From: Larix kaempferi
Taxonomy: Eukaryota; Streptophyta; Pinopsida; Pinales; Pinaceae
NCBI GenBank assembly: GCA_027924585.1
Contig: BSBM01000753.1
Span: 26,540,001-26,604,000, forward strand
DNA: 64,000 bases
Reading direction: 5' to 3'
Shown here: in pieces, positions 31,792 to 44,400 of the stretch
How positions within the stretch are numbered: position 1 is the stretch's first letter
Layout: every line of letters starts with the position of its first letter
Notes under the pieces: generated by a model
What the model was told of the DNA's origin: nothing
The model's input: the letters and a program-made list of their open reading frames with translations, nothing else
Database searches by the model: none
Program-made: the position numbers and the translations under genes

Positions 31792-33559
31792 TGTAATATC
31801 CCTTTTTCAAATTTTATTAAAATGCCCAATTTTCCACTTTTTTTCCCAATTTTGACCTTTGACTAGTTTTACTATTTTGACCTCCAAATCAACCCAAATG
31901 ATCCCAAATCTTCTGTAGGAGTGTATGAATGGTATTTAGACTTGAATATAAGGTTTAGGGATGTTTTATGGCCCTCCAAAGACTTCTGCAAACTTGATTT
32001 GTATTCTGATCAATATATGTAATTTTGACTAGTAATTTGTGCATCAAATCCCCCCCGGGTAACACTGCAAATGGCCTTCCAAATGCCTCCAGACTCCCAC
32101 AAATTTATGAAAAGAGGTATATAATGTTTTAAGTATGTGATTAAGGTCTCATATGCACCATTAATTGATTTTTACTACTGTTCTAACTCTCTCACATTCA
32201 ACAACAAAAACCCTCAATTCGACCCTTGGGGAAATGGCACTATTTCACCTCCCAATACAACTAAACTGAGTAAAAATGCTTCAAATTCTCAAGTACAGTA
32301 CATGAAACTTGTATAAGACATCCATTTCAGTATATTGATCACAAATATATCATAGAATCATCCATCCATTCGAAATAATCAACATTATAGTGTCATACAT
32401 CAATGCATTGGGGAAATGGACATTGTTTGCTCATTAATCAATAGTTTTGCATACAACCAGTGGGTATTTCGACCTGAGAATTTCTGAATATCAATAATAG
32501 AGGATATGAAGCTATTACAATCAGAAATATATAATGAGAATCTCTCTCAAGAAGCACAAGTGCTCACCAAAAACGCCCTCCCTCAAGGAGCATGAATATG
32601 CCTTCAAAACTGGAAACGGTGGAGCGAAAGTGCTGCACTAAACCAAACCATGAAAATTCCTGTAGTTGCTACCTGCAAATACAAACTCCATTAAAGCACC
32701 ATGAAATACCTGATTGGCCTCTCCAAACACCAACTTGGATGGGAATCTTTCACCCTCGAAATTGGCTAAGGCAAGAAACTAGTCATCCACTAGCTCTCTC
32801 TTCACAAATGCAATTTTTCTCAAATCATCAAAAGCCATTCTCATACTTGATTTCTACATTTTATAACCAACATTAGCCTTCAAGGGGTCGAAATCCTCTC
32901 AATATATTCAATAATTTTCCATTTAGAAAATATTCCTCATTTGCCACTTGTCTCCTAGTTCCAACCTTCCATCTTCTCCCAAATTCGAATTTGAGTCTCT
33001 TTAGATTCCTCCAATTCCATGAGCGCCTTCTTGAGTCTATTTTTGGGGCTGACATGTCATAATGGTCAGGTGTAAGAATTCAGGTCTGAATTTTGTCATA
33101 AATGTCATAGATGCTTCATTATTGTTGTCATAAAACTAGGGAATCTAGCCCAAGTGTCCACTAGTCTCCAATTTGACTCTTCCTCTACCATGGAGGTTAC
33201 TATTCCATCCCATTTCGACCTAAGATGCTCAATGCCATGTGTTATGAATTACCAACTCACCCAAGAGTGTTCACCTTCCCATGAATTCGAATTGGCAAGA
33301 GAGAGCTGCCATGTGTCATTGAAAAATCAAGCTAGTGTGGGTCCCACCACCTCCATATGTCTCCAAAACCACTTGCCACCTAGAATTTCTCTTGAATTTA
33401 TTTATTCATCATATTTATTAAATGCTTGAACCCTTCTAATGTCTAAATATCATTTATTAGTTTCCTTATTACCATCCCACATGTGCCCATCCAACCTAGG
33501 AAACTAGTAGGATTGATGGGATTGTCTTACTATGCACTTATTTGAATGGGGACATTACA
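31792..33559. mobile_element. Element H: 1.77-kb solo LTR in element A's 3' ORF
   Basis: It starts TGTAATATCCC and ends GGGGACATTACA (inverted ends with one mismatch) and is flanked by GTGGT at 31787-31791 and 33560-33564. No protein domain is present, so it is a solo LTR or a small non-autonomous element. Removing it and one GTGGT rejoins A's 3' ORF in frame. Related sequence recurs at 39551-39739. Orientation cannot be set. Confidence 0.85.
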
Positions 33560-35652
33560 GTGGTGAAGGAAAAAAGAGGATTCCTGATAGAAGATATAGA
33601 GGACAGAGCAACAAGATTTGTAACGTATTTGCTCGCAGGAAAGATGCTCAAAACAGGTAGGCCTTCGGAGGTTCCTACGGGAGCAATACTCTGTGGTGCC
33701 ACAGAGGCCGAAGGCAATAGCTTCAATTGGTGTCAGTTTCTGTTGAATGAGTTCCTTGAAGAACTCAACGACACACAGGTGAACGGCGGCCAGTTCCATT
33801 TCACCTGGCTCATCGTCCTGATTTCTTTGTGTGGATGGAAGGAGATGCAAGATTATGCGGGCGTCATTATGGACACTAAGGATCCTAGAGGGTTTAAGTT
33901 CGTCAACCTCTGGGAAAACACAAATGCAGAGCACCAGCATGCTACAGCATAAATCTTTTACCAGTACTATATTCAGCTGCGAGACGCAATCACGAAGACA
34001 CCCCGCATTACAAAGAAGGTCACAGCGAAGTATATCCGCATCTTCGACTTTGAGGCAGATATGAAATGTATATTCATATCGCCGAAAGCACAAACGAGGA
34101 AACCAAAGTGGTTCCCAGGAAAGTACATCATGTATGAGCAGGATATTGAGGACCTCATGAAAGATTGGTCAGCAGAGTTCTGCGTAGAGTTCATGGACGT
34201 GGAGACAGATTCAGCAGAAGATGAGCCGATCCCGCTCTCATGCCCAATCATTGAATAAATAGGGAAGAGAAAAGAAGCTGAGATTTTGAAGAAACCAAAG
34301 TCAAGGAAAAAGGTGAAGGCTACAAAGATTCAATCAGGGGCAGTCCTCAATGATGATGACTACGAGATGAAAGCCGAAACAGTCTCAGAGTAGATGAAGG
34401 AGCTTATGGCAACTAAAGAAAAGAAGGACATGGTCATCCATGATGACCTGCACCAGATGCGGCTCGCAATGCAAGGCCTAATGAAGAAAATGGACGATGT
34501 CCAGAAAAGCCTTGTTTTGCCGCAGGAAGCAGGGGCTGAAAGGAGGTCGGTAGGAACCTCGTAGCAAGGAAGCCAACAGCTAGGAATAACGCTGTCGGCG
34601 AAGACTAAGATTGTCCATGTGGACCCATTGGCTGTTGTGTTTCCAATGGCAGAACAACTTGTCTTGGACACAAAGGGAGTCGAGAGGGTAGAGCTCAACT
34701 TAGCCAAAATTCCTTTACCAGGATTGCCTTCATCCACATGTAGATCATGGAGGATATGCACAAACAGATGGTTGAATCGACGAAGCTACAAGCAGAGCTC
34801 ACCACAGCAAACAGACAAATTTAGCAGAAGGAAGAAATATAGCTACGCAACGAACAGGACCACCGACAAAATTTGGAGACCACCATATCCAATATGGCGA
34901 AGGATATCAAAGGCATGGAAATCTAGGATGATCCTGCAGACACAGTTCTAGGGATCGAAGATAAGGTGAGATCCTTGCAGATGGAGATGCAGGATTAAGA
35001 GATTTATTATGAGGCTGATATTGCCACATTGAAGGATAAGCTGAATAAGCAGGCGCCATTAACCGAACATCAAGTCAGAGAGAAAGCAGTGACTGCCGCC
35101 TCGAAAAACATTACAAGTGAGATGGCTAAGTGCCAATCTCTCCTGGATAAGGTTTCACAGGCAATCGCGACCCTTGAAGAGGATCAAGGGTTGTTGCAGG
35201 TCAAGACCGCGGTACAAGAAAAACATACCGCGCTAGACAAGTTGAATGCAGAGGTTAAAGCTCTGCCACCCAGAGAAAGGCTGCCGAGATACAAGGAGAT
35301 ATCCAGCTTAAAGAAAGAAGTATAGGAATTAAGACAAAAATAGACTAATATGGATAATCAGTCACGGCAGCTCCTAGAGAATGCCATGGCGGTATTGCAG
35401 CAAATTGAAGATAAGTTAGTAGAACTGCGCGATAACCAGGAGTAGGTACAAGACCAAATTGGACAAGAAATAACTCCAACACTGCTTGAGACAATTAAAC
35501 AGGTTGAGGAGGATACAAGAGAAGCAGTGGTGTAGTTGTGCGATACATATGATGAGTTCGTGGCCAAGTTCGTTCCACCGGTCGCGGCACAGAGTGAGAC
35601 AGCTGAAACAATCAGTGGCTCGGGGACAAGCCACATGTAAGTGTTAGGGGCA

Positions 35653-37339
35653 TGTTGGGCCCATGTTGAGATAAATTTTTGGAAACACCTTTTTTGAGGC
35701 AAGCAGGGAAAAATGAGCTGAGCGCAGCTCAGAAACACAATTTTGGCTAAGTATTGAGGATGCTACGAAGTTGTGCGCAACATCCAACTTTTGACCAAAC
35801 TGCGGAGTTGCACGCAGCATCGAAGTTTTAGCCGTAATGCGAAGACCAGTACTACGCCGAAGCAGTGCTGTGGAGTTAGGAGGCCACGTGGAGCCAGCAA
35901 AGCGGTGTGCTGGACAAGTATCAAGTGTAGCTACTGGCTCGACCAGTAGCAACCATTTTTGGAAAAGATATTCCAGGATTTCCAAGTGGCAGACGTAGTC
36001 AAAACAGGAAGGCGGCCACGCGTGGGTTGTTAAGGAAAGCAACGTTTGGAACGGTTAGAAGTTAAAACCATTAGAGAGAAACGGTTCAGCAGAAGTAGCT
36101 TGCAGGCATGCGTGCGACAGGAAGGGAAATAGCGATAGAATGAGGACATGGAGATCCGCCATGATCAAGCAGACGCTACCAGGAGCTAGCAAACCGGTTT
36201 GAAAAATCGACGCAGTTTTGGAAACCATTAGGGTTTTGGGTTTTAGGTATTCGACATTGTACAGACATGACCTTCGGGCATGATCTATTTAAGAAGACAT
36301 TTTATATGGGATGGGGTTCTCTTTTTGGGTTGTTGTTCTTTTGTTGTTGCTGAGAATTTAAGAAGATAACCTTTTTGTATGGTAAAATCTCTCCGAGCTG
36401 AGAATATTGTAAAGGCTCTGCAACTGTGTGCGCAGAGACCTAGCCGAGAGAAAGGAGAGTTTTCAGCTGAGTGCGCAGACTAAGGACAGTTGCCCCATCC
36501 ATTTTTAAGGAAATATATTACCAACCGTTCTTGTGGACATAGCTTTCAATCTGAGGAAGTGAACAATGTTAAATCCTGTGTTATGTGACGATGTTTATGA
36601 ATGAATGACTTTCTGTATTTTCTGTAGAATGAATGCTTGAATGTTTCCTTGCATGCTGTAATATGAGAACTTTGATATGCATTTACCAATAAGAGAAGTT
36701 TGGGAATGATATGCTAGGTTCCATGGAAGTAGATGAATGGAAAACATTTCAATTCTGTGTTAATGTCATGAATCAGTCAGTTAAGTTTAAATACTTTCTT
36801 AAGCATAGTGAAGGAACGCAGCATAGTTAATCATGTTTATCATTTCAGTTCACATTGTAATAATCCAAGTTCTAGAATGAACACTAGAAAGATAAGTAGT
36901 AAGTTCTTGAATGAATGGATGAGTGATATTCATTTCAGTGCCTTAACGTTTCTGAGATCTTCCAAGTAGAGGATAAGTGTGGGTGACTCGCAGTTCCTGA
37001 AGAAGGGTCGCAACAATAAGAAACCCTTAGTGCGGCCCGCAGTGTTGCCTCCACTGCGAAGTACTGCTCGCAGCATAGATCCTGTTGCGTACCGCATCAC
37101 TTTGCCCCGCAGCGCCATCCTTTTGTCCTGCGCTGTGCAGCTTGTTCATATAAACAACTCATCATTTACTGTGGAAACCTGATTCCACAGTACCCCATAA
37201 AGATACACCTCGGGTGAGACCTCAACCTGCTCACAGGTTGTTTCCGAAAGGGCTGGTGCGAAGGGGTTTTGTTGGTCAAAGGGAGAACCGCAAAGAACCT
37301 AGGTCTAATTGGAAACCTCTGGGTCAGTTTAAGCCAACA
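35653..37339 (+). repeat. Element A-type LTR, copy L1
   Basis: Begins TGTTGGGC directly after a short purine stretch (TTAGGGGCA) and ends AAGCCAACA, giving TG..CA and a short inverted end. The last 240 bases match the truncated 5' LTR of A2 (57468-57714), which fixes it as this family's LTR. It contains TCTATTTAAGAAG near 36280 as a weak TATA candidate. It carries no ORF. Confidence 0.8.
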
Positions 37340-37976
37340 CAAATTTCTTATAAGGGAAAGATTGAGGACCTGGAAGAAAGGCAATCAACTCCACCATCAG
37401 ATCAGCACTCATCCCCAAGTGAGGAAGTGGAGGCAACATTAGTCAGCATCACATCAGAAGTGGAAAAGTGTCAAGGTTTACTCGATCAAGTAAACACAAT
37501 TGTGATGGGATTGAATAAATATCCAAAACTTCAAAATATTAAAGCAGATCTGTAGCAGACACAACAGGAGATTGATGCTACAAGCACAGAGTTGAAAACT
37601 TTACTGGCACAACAGAAGCTACCAAATTTTAATGAAGTCAAGAAGCTCCAGACGCAGTTGAAGGCATTAAGGGAAAATGAATTTGTTGGTTCTACGTAGT
37701 TGGAGAGCACAGAGGAAGAAGGACTGTAGCTGATACAACAGTTTGATGAGAAGTTTGTAGAACTTCAAACAGCCGAAGGCATAGTTAAAGAACAAGTTAA
37801 GGAAAAGGTTTCGCAGGTGCAACTGGAAACCATTAAAACTTTTAAGAAGAAGGCGAAGGAAACTCTTGAGGAGATTGCCGTTAACTTGAAAACCTTCATC
37901 ACCAAGCTTAGCACCACTGAATATATCCAGGAGAATTTGATTGATGGGAGTGGATCGGGGACAATCCACAAGTAAG
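37340..37976 (+). pseudogene. Remnant of an A-type 3' ORF between two LTRs
   Basis: The frame encodes only the last coiled-coil part of the accessory protein, with EVEKCQGLLDQVNTIV and an ending GSGSGTIHK that parallels GSGTSHM at the end of A's ORF (35620-35640). Stops occur near 37553, 37697 and 37727. It is diverged from A's own copy and so comes from another subfamily or an older element. Confidence 0.6.
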
Positions 37977-37987
37977 TATTAGGGGCC

Positions 37988-39550
37988 TGTTGGGCATGGC
38001 CCAAGTGGGCATCTTTCTGCTAAAGTACATTTTTGTGAACTGCGCAGTGTGAGGTTAAATGGAACAGTTTTGGGGTGTGTGTAGTTTGGGTCAGAAGGGA
38101 AATTTTGCGCAGTTTAGATGGTGTGCAGTGCCAGTGCGACATCTATTTTGGTAAAGAGTATAGAGAAATGTCGAGTCGGGAGAGTGACCTATCTTGGGAA
38201 AGAAGTAGAGTAAATTTAGAGGAAAGCGACCTGTCTAAGAGAGTGGTGGCAAGCAGTTAAGAATCTAGGCCACTAAGTCGACAGCGACAGGCAGTTTAAA
38301 GGAGTGGAAAGTGATAGGCTACAATGCAGTTGTAATCATTTTGTTGATGACTGTGGCTTTCAGAAGGTCCTTAGAGCCATGAGTGGCCCAGTAAGGCAGC
38401 CAAAGCGAGTGGAGTAAACTGTCGACAGCGACAGGCAGGGTGGCGAGTAACCGCACCAGTTTTGGGAACCTTAGGGTTTGGGGCCTATGCATTGTAAAGA
38501 CATGACCTACGGGCATGATCTATAAGAAGGCACAATTTTGTATGGGAAATGGTTAATCTCTTCTGTTGTTGTTGTAACATCTTGTGTTGTTTTTGATGCT
38601 TAGTATTGAGAAATCTTCTAAGTGTAAACACTGAATAGTTCTCTGTTGAGAGACACTTTTGTAAAGGCTCTGCAAGCTATGTACGCAGAGGCCTATTGAG
38701 AGAGAAGAGAGTCTGCAGCTAAGTGCGCAGACTGGAACTATTGTACCCTTCCAAAATACTAATACAACAATAGTTCTTATGGATGTAGCTCCCATCCAGG
38801 GGGTGAACCACGTTAAATCCTGTGTTGTGTGATTATTTACATGTTTGCATTTGTTATTTTCTTACAATGAATGTTGAAGATCTTGCTATCAATTTATGTG
38901 TTTACTTTTATATGTATATTTCGCCATAAGGAAGGAGATGGGAATAGTATGTTAAGTTTCACATGTATGGATGAATGCTAGATGACTAAGTATTCCTAAA
39001 TCTATTAATGTATGAATCGGTTGAACAATCACTTAAGTAGATAAGATCCTCATAGTGCGCAACACCGGAAGTGCGTAGTATTTTGTGTACCTTTATATTG
39101 CATAATACATAAAATAACCTAAGACTGCTGATAAATGAGTAAAACACCGAGTATAGCTTGTTGAAGCTGGTTAAGTCTAGAGAGGAAGCGCAGTGTCAGT
39201 TGCACTATCTTGTTATCGAACTTCTACCAAACTGTGCAGTTCTTGGATGCGCGAGTTGCACAAGCCCACTGGCTTGGAGAAGTATTGTCTACGAAGAGGT
39301 TAAGCTCTACGTAGTCCTTAGTCCACAGCGTGAGCTCCGCAGTGCGCTGTTAATCATATATGTTAAGCACTCATCATGTGGTTGTGGAAACCAGATTCCA
39401 TATCCCCCCCATAACTTCGCCTCAGGTGAGACCTAAGTCTACCTGCATATTGTTGCCGAAAGGGCCAGTGAAAAGGGATTTGTTGGTTCCTTGAACCACG
39501 AAGAACCTAGGTCTTTATAGAAAACCTCAAGACATTTACATAAGCCAACA
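37988..39550 (+). repeat. Element A-type LTR, copy L2 (diverged)
   Basis: Begins TGTTGGGC after TATTAGGGGCC and ends ATAAGCCAACA. It shares the order of conserved patches with L1 (GACATGACC..CGGGCATGATCTAT, the CTCTGCA...GCGCAGA block, TTAAATCCTGTGTT) but is clearly diverged. With L1 it encloses an internally deleted unit. Confidence 0.75.
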
Positions 39551-39739
39551 TTACTTAACTCGAATTCCATCCATGAGCTTAATGCCAACTCGAATTTGGA
39601 AGAGATTCCAATGTGTGCCACTTGTCCCTTCAATTCTAGCTTCCTCCTTCACTCAATTCGAATGGGTGACTCTTGGGCTACCCTAACTCCCTTGTGCACG
39701 CTCTTGGAATCTATTTTTAGCCCTGACATGTCATATATG
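39551..39739. repeat. Fragment related to element H
   Basis: Patches such as CTATTTTTAG..CTGACATGTCATA match element H near 33035-33060. It lies between L2 and element F and is probably the older sequence into which these inserted. Confidence 0.5.
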
Positions 39740-41422
39740 TGGCGCAAGTCAGGTTAGTCGGACCTTCTTGCTTAACAAAAACACATGACACACATGACGC
39801 TCACACATACTTGGTGTAAAACAAGATGCCAAAAGCTGGCTTTTATTACTTCATCAAATCAATTACAATGTGAAATACAAAGAAAATGAACTAATCTAGT
39901 TGGCCTTAGCCTTATACAATATACATAAGTAAAATGTGTGCTTTCTCTATGTGCAACCTTCACCCTCTCACGGCCTCTATTGAATGCAAGCGCTCACTGA
40001 GCTATGGATCTGATCTCCCCCCAAAATGGAACTCTCTTTCCTCTGTGCCTATGTATTGGTCTTCTATTGCTGCTGCTCATCCCGAGGTCCACTCCGTTCC
40101 CCAAGACACTCTTCCTCTGTCAATCGAATCCCCCATATGCTGCATACATGCGGTTGTTGTGATATTTTAGGAATAGGATCACTCAACAGTAGCAGACCTC
40201 ACTAATAATTCACTCATGAAATGCAGAAAGAAGAAGAAGAAATGATGGATCAATAATCACTCATTACACAGAAAATGGAGAAAAATTGTTGTATCATACA
40301 TCAGTTGTGAAATGGCACTATGTAAAATGAATAATAAATGAATACAATCAAATCAATTTGAATGCCTCTAAGGTCATTCAAATTCTCCTCAAAGTGTGGC
40401 TTGGATAGCATTGGAGACATCATCCAAACCAGTGGAAGTAGTCATAAATTTCAGATCGTCAGTCAAATGAGTCTAACTGATTCTAACGGAGTGCATGGGC
40501 ATTGATGTCGGGAAAAAAACTCCAATGTGGGCGCATGAGGAGCTTTAAGTAGTGAGTAGATCTCAACTAGTCTCAGTAGGTGCCTATCTAAGTGCTTCAG
40601 CTAGTTAACTGATCAATCAGTCCCTGAATCAAGGAACAGAGTCATCAGCCAACCAACTAACTGAAGTAACTCCTAAATAGGTGGAATAAGGTACACTTGT
40701 GCTCCAGTGATGAAAACAAGGGCTCATAAATGGTTAGGAGGACTAAAACTGAGCAGAAACAGGCTCTTAGGGGATGCAAAATAAGGACTAGGTGTTGGGA
40801 CACTGCCATACTGAAGACTAGATGCATGCAGGTGACTGGATGCATGTAGGCATGCAAAATACAAAAATGATGGTGAGAATATTCCAATAGTTGTCAGCAC
40901 CCTCTATCGTGCTACACAACCTATACATGTGGTGACATCAGTCATGATCCAAACCACCTTCAATAACTTCTCATAACTTCCTTAACAACCCCAAACGGCT
41001 ACCAAGTACTCGCCTCAACTTCTGAACTTCTCTAACACTGCTATAGTAGTCGACCCGTTCTCTCTACCATAATGTCTTCCGTCAGCCTTCGACTTACCCA
41101 TCGTCTTTACTTTGCTTCTAATGCTTCGCCAGTCCGCCCCTTCCTCCATGCTTGGATTTTTCCCAAAACCTATTGGTGTCGCTATTCGACTACTTGACGA
41201 CCTTCGAAGCCTCTGCTGCAACCCTGATGTCTGTCAAACTTTTACATGTCGACTCTTGACCTTTCACATCTTTCTATCGATCACATATCGACTGCTTCCT
41301 TCTCCACTGATTGACTTCAACAGCCAATATTCCTTCACACCAGTGGTCGTCGGCACTCCCCCTGGTCTACTGCTCATGTCAGTCAACTTCGACTGAATTG
41401 CCTAGGCTCCGATGCTCCTACA
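39740..41422 (-). repeat. Element F 3' LTR
   Basis: On the minus strand it starts TGTAGGAGCATCGG at 41422, just after the purine tract ACTTGGGGAGTTTGA, and ends TTGCGCCA at 39740. It aligns with 56435-57080. Without the nested insertion it is about 0.95 kb. Confidence 0.8.
40158..40889. mobile_element. 0.73-kb insertion in element F 3' LTR
   Basis: The segment is absent from F's other LTR. GTTGT stands before (40153-40157) and after it (40890-40894), a probable target duplication. It begins TGTGATATTTT and ends TTCCAATA, so its ends do not match the usual TG..CA. No frame is supported. It may be a short non-autonomous element of unknown class. Confidence 0.5.
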
Positions 41423-41447
41423 TCAAACTCCCCAAGTGAAAAAGAAC

Positions 41448-42730
41448 TGAACTACTCCGTCAGTCTCTTGAACTCTTCTACGGAAATCCATGTCGCCTCC
41501 TGCAACTCATCATCTTTCCATCGCACTAATTATTCTTTCTTTCGCGAACTTCATATCCTTTTGACTTCGCTTTCCTCTAATACTTCAGCAATTTCCTCTT
41601 TGTGTTGATCTGGAATCTGCACTATCCAGACGATGTTCGACACTTCCCTGCTTCTATTGCTTGAAACTTCTTCAAACTTGTACAGATCTGAGACATTGAA
41701 CATTGGTGAAATTCTCAAGTCCTTCGACATCTCCAAGACACAACCATTGTCCGAAATCTTCTTCGGAATCTTACATGGTCCAATCTTCTTTAGCTTATGC
41801 TTGTTATACGGTCCTATTGGAAATCTCTCCTTCCAGAAATGTGCATAGACTAAGTCTCTCTCGCTGAACTGCTGTAGCCTCTTCTTCCTGTCGGCTTTCA
41901 ACTTGTATGCCGCATTACTCTTCTTAATATGCTTTCTCACATCTGCATGCACTTCTTTCATATGCTCTGCGAATGATTCTGCATCCATGCTTTTTCTGAT
42001 TTCTGTCGGTATCTCGATCAAATCTACCACTCCATGTGGACTTCTTCCTTGAACAATATGGAACGGGCTCAAACCTATCGACCGATTCAAAGAATTGTTG
42101 TATGCGAACTCTGCTTGCGCCAACACGTTCTCCCACTGCTTGGGTTTGTCGGTCGTCAAACATATCAGAAGGTTTCCGAAACTTATGTTCACCACATCGA
42201 TCTGTCCACCTGTCTGTGGATGATATGCCGAGATAAAAAGCAACTTTGTGTCTAGTTTCTTCCACAGGGTTCTCCAGAAATGTCCCATAAAATTGGTATC
42301 TCTATCCGACGTGAAACTCTTCGGAAACCCATGCAATCTGACTATCTCCTTGAAGAATAGTACAATAATGCTTATGGCACCACTTGTCTTCCGACATGGA
42401 ATAAAGTGTGCCATCTTCGAGAATATGTCGACTACAACAAAGATTGAGTCGCTTCCCTACTATGTCTTCGAAAATCCTAGCACAAAATCCATGCTTAGGT
42501 GCTCCCATGGGGTATTCGGCACTGGTAATGGTGTATAAAACCCCGTGTTCTGACTTATTCCTTTTTCCAACTGGAAAACCCGACATCTGTCATCATTCCT
42601 GGCCAACAATACTTTTCTTCGACCAATGCCTTGGTCTTGCTGATGCCAAAATGACCTGCTAATCCTCCACTGTGCAGTTCTCAGATTAGGTTCTCTCTTA
42701 CCGATCCTACATGAATACACAATTGTTGTC
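41448..42730 (-). pseudogene. Element F integrase with C-terminal chromodomain
   Basis: The core shows FTSDRDTNFMGHFW with the second catalytic Asp, AYHPQTGGQIDVVN where the usual Glu of Q-x-E is Asp, and HKLKKIGPCKI in the GPY/F region (GPC here). After ISPMFNVSDLYKF comes the chromodomain: EVLEESEVKRI, a stop, then LVRWKDDELQEATWISVEEF. The first part, with the zinc finger, is broken (42460-42720). Chromodomains of this kind can guide insertion to certain chromatin; here it is disrupted by TAG/TAA codons. Confidence 0.82.
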
Positions 42731-42889
42731 CCCTGAATAAGTATCCCTCTTGGATGAAATAATCAAATTATGGAGTTATGTCGACACTCCATGGTTCGCG
42801 ACAAGCCGTCCATGATTTCATAAAATCCTCATTGGTCGCATATTCTTCCTTCACTGACTCTATTCCTATTTCCTGAACTGTTGTCGTGT

Positions 42890-43330
42890 TCAGCAGTGCA
42901 ACTCTTCGAATCAACGCATCGAAAACCTTGTTCGAATTTCCTGACTTATGTCGCAACATGAAGGTATAGCCCTGTAGGAACTCGACCCATTTCATGTGCT
43001 GTTGATTCAACTTCGGCTAAGTATTCAAGTACCTCAGCGCTTGGTGATCTTTGTACAACACAAATTCCTTGGGAATCAAATAATGCCTCCATTTCTTCAA
43101 TGCTTGGAAAATTGCATAGAACTCCTAGTCATAGACCGAATATTTCCGCTTCGCATCATCCAAATTATCACTGAAGAATGCAATTGGTCGTCCCTCCTAG
43201 CTCAACACTGCTCCAATTTCCATCCCACTCACGTCGCAATCGACTTGGAAAACTTTGTTGAAAGATGGGAGCGCTAACATTGGGCTCTCAGTCACTTTTT
43301 CCTTCAACTTGTCAAAATATTTCTAGGCAG
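42890..43330 (-). pseudogene. Element F RNase H
   Basis: On the minus strand [17 protein letters not shown] holds the first Asp, GRPIAFFSDNLDDAKRKYS precedes the Glu region, and FVLYKDHQALRYL stands for T-D-H-x-x-L. HMKWVEFLQGYTFMLRHKSG closes the domain. Stops interrupt it at two or more places. Confidence 0.75.
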
Positions 43331-44400
43331 CTTTTGTCCACTCAAGCTCCCCTTTCTTCATTCACTTTGTCAAAGGTGCACAAATTCGACTGAATCCCCT
43401 AATGAACTTCCTATAGAAACTAGCAATTCCATGGAAACTTCGCACTCCAGTCTCGCTTGTTGGTTCTGGCCACTCCAATATAGCCTTCACTTTTTCTGGG
43501 TCTATCACCAACCCTTTACCCGAGATTAGAAATCACAAGTACACCAGCTCTTCCTTCATGAAGAAGCATTTTTGTAGGTTCACCATCAGCTTCTCTTCCT
43601 GCAACTTTCGCAATACTTGTTGAATGTGCTCCAAGTGTTCTATCTTAGTTCAACTGAAAAATCAAAATGCCGTCTAGGTAGACTACGAAAAACTTTCCCA
43701 AGAATGGCTTGAGTACCTCGTTCATCAACCGCATAAACACACTGGGTGCATTAGTCAATCCGAATGGCATGACTAGCCACTCATACATTCCTTCCTTTGT
43801 CTTAAAGGTTGTTTTCCATTCATCACCTTCTCTAACCTGAATCTGGTGATAATCGCTCTTCAGGTCTATCTTCGTGAAGTATCTCGCTCTACTCAAGCAA
43901 TCCATTAGGTTTTCCATTCTAGGAAATGGAAACGGATACTTGATCGTGATCTTGTTGATAGCTCAGGAGTCTGTACACATCCTCCATTCTCCACCCTTCT
44001 TCACCACTAATACTGTTGGTACCGCACAAGGGATTAGAATTTCTCTGATCAATCCTCTATCCAACAACTAATGGACATGTTGATTGAGTTCCTGACCCTC
44101 TAGTGGAGTCATTCTGTGAGGTGCCTTGTTTGGAAAACTCGATCCTGGAATCAAGTCGATCTGATGGGATATTCTTCTCATCGGTGGCAATCCTGTCGGT
44201 GCTTCATCAAATATTATGTTCCTGAAAGCGTCGAGCATATTTTTGACTTCAACCGGAATCCTCTCCATTGTCGACCTATCAACACATGGTCCTTTCAGAA
44301 TGATGGTGAAACATCCCAACTGCTTCTCCTCCTCTATGAGGAATTCCTTTGCTGAGCACATCAACACTCACTTCTCCCCATAGTTGCTCTCACCCTGCTT
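43331..44400 (-). pseudogene. Element F reverse transcriptase
   Basis: HQIDLIPGSSFPNKAPHRM near 44160 is the RT lead-in. [20 protein letters not shown] and [17 protein letters not shown] are typical. The catalytic box reads YLDG (about 43667) where YVDD or YLDD is needed, so the second Asp is lost. A stop follows shortly after. Confidence 0.82.

Larger units (their letters stand above)
4985..35640 (+). pseudogene. Element A 3' accessory ORF (coiled-coil protein), split by elements B and H
   Basis: The ORF lies between pol and the 3' LTR. Its pieces are 4985-5735, 31719-31791 and 33565-35640, about 2.9 kb or 966 codons without the insertions. Both insertions, with their duplications, add multiples of three, so the frame continues across them. 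The N-terminal half is globular, with NSFNWCQFLLNEFLEEL followed by FHFTWLIVLISLC (about 33710-33835) and AKYIRIFDFE (about 34030). These blocks align with the LTR-encoded proteins of B and C. From about 34380 it is charged and heptad-like (coiled coil). It ends at 35638-35640, only 12 bases before the LTR. Many stops, mostly TAG, and one frameshift near 34735 show it is dead. The F-W...LI block faintly recalls the family called putative plant transposon protein; I hold that loosely. No function is known to me. Confidence 0.65.
1..37339 (+). mobile_element. Element A: Ty3/gypsy retrotransposon, 5' part outside window
   Basis: This is the host element for the left half of the window. It reads protease, gag-like domain, RT, RNase H, integrase, a 3' accessory ORF and a 3' LTR at 35653-37339. 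Base 1 corresponds to about 60186 in the second copy (A2), so the 5' LTR and gag of this copy lie off the left edge. Elements B (5736-31713) and H (31792-33559) are inserted in its 3' ORF; without them the visible part is about 9.6 kb. Stops and small indels break every domain, so it is a dead copy. The domain order is read from the sequence; assignment to a named gypsy lineage is not attempted. Confidence 0.85.

Noticed and set aside
33530-34093. 187-codon minus-strand frame
   Set aside because: It lies opposite the well-supported plus-strand 3' ORF of element A and has no domain of its own.
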